From a virus, in IMG/VR virus record IMGVR_UViG_3300005584_000046, positions 1 through 22,008 of that record: DNA of 22,008 nucleotides; one strand, written 5' to 3'. Positions 21,860-22,008 of this stretch are shown here, piece after piece (the first letter of the stretch is position 1; the number at the start of each line of letters is the position of its first letter). The position numbers and the translations under genes are program-made. The notes under the pieces were generated by a model. That model saw nothing but the letters and a program-made list of their open reading frames with translations. It did no database searches and was not told the DNA's origin.

Positions 21860-22008
21860 CCTATCAACAAATAAGCGAACAAATTAGGACTATGCTATAT
21901 GATGGAATACCATCAGATGACGCATCTTTCAGTTTAAGATATATTGCAGAGCTTGTAGCACAAGAAGTTGCTGTTCAAGCACGTAAGAATGCTTTTGAAA
22001 ATAGCAGC
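21856..22008 (+). CDS. Hypothetical protein, 3' end outside window
   Basis: An ATG at 21856 overlaps the preceding stop (ATGA), and the frame stays open through all 51 codons to the end of the window. The visible part (MTYQQISEQIRTMLYDGIPS, FSLRYIAELVAQEVAVQARK) is helical and ends at NAFENSS. Placement after the connector-like gene suggests another head-tail or virion component. Too little is present to name it. Confidence 0.6.
   Translation, partial: MTYQQISEQIRTMLYDGIPSDDASFSLRYIAELVAQEVAVQARKNAFENSS

Noticed and set aside
1-22008. CRISPR array, insertion sequence, integrase or diversity-generating element
   Set aside because: No regularly spaced repeats, transposase or integrase motifs, or reverse transcriptase were seen on either strand.

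Overview
The window is a stretch of a tailed double-stranded DNA phage (or prophage-like) genome that most likely infects a member of the Bacteroidota. The genes are packed tightly and nearly all on the + strand. The DNA is AT-rich, and start codons lack Shine-Dalgarno sequences and instead follow short A/T-rich leaders. Several gene starts are preceded by the Bacteroidota sigma-factor box TAnnTTTG, in one case with a TTTG box 20 bases upstream. The capsid-packaging genes (large terminase, 833-residue portal with a Gln/Glu/Met-rich tail, acidic scaffold-like protein, HK97-type major capsid protein, connector-like protein) form a standard head module. The overall style recalls crAss-like and other Bacteroidota podoviruses, but that placement is an inference.

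Layout. (1) 1-2144: small, mostly Lys/Arg-rich proteins (one a DUF6321-type protein, one with an EF-hand-like loop), a conserved 218-residue phage protein and a NinB-like recombination protein. (2) 2145-2323: a non-coding interval with its own promoter box, three consecutive hairpins and a terminator, so a candidate phage small RNA, followed by a good promoter with the next ATG only a few bases downstream. (3) 2324-5203: a replication operon with a small helix-turn-helix regulator, a replication-initiator-like protein, a DnaB-type ATPase and three unknown small proteins. Inside the initiator gene is a cluster of GGGGCTT repeats followed by a TATAG-rich stretch, a candidate in-gene origin like that of lambda O. 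(4) 5182-5496: a bidirectional terminator and one convergent gene on the - strand. (5) 5720-11409: a translationally coupled series (mostly ATGA overlaps) of surface-glycan-type genes: GT2-like glycosyltransferase, a second glycosyltransferase-like protein, a HAD phosphatase-nucleotidyltransferase fusion, a glycerophosphodiesterase-methyltransferase fusion, a 45-residue protein and a GT-B glycosyltransferase, ending in a protein that looks like three GroES domains in a row. (6) 11411-22008: an HU/IHF-winged-helix fusion, a putative small terminase, large terminase, portal, scaffold-like protein, capsid protein, an unknown head-region gene, a connector-like protein with an inserted Gly/Thr-rich domain, and the beginning of one more gene.

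How it fits together. The regulator, initiator and helicase would start replication. The terminase, portal, scaffold and capsid genes build and fill the head, with the GroES-like protein a plausible folding helper for the capsid protein, as gp31 is in T4. The glycan genes probably modify a host surface polysaccharide or a virion component. No integrase, lysis gene, tail fibre, tRNA, rRNA, insertion sequence or CRISPR array was recognised.
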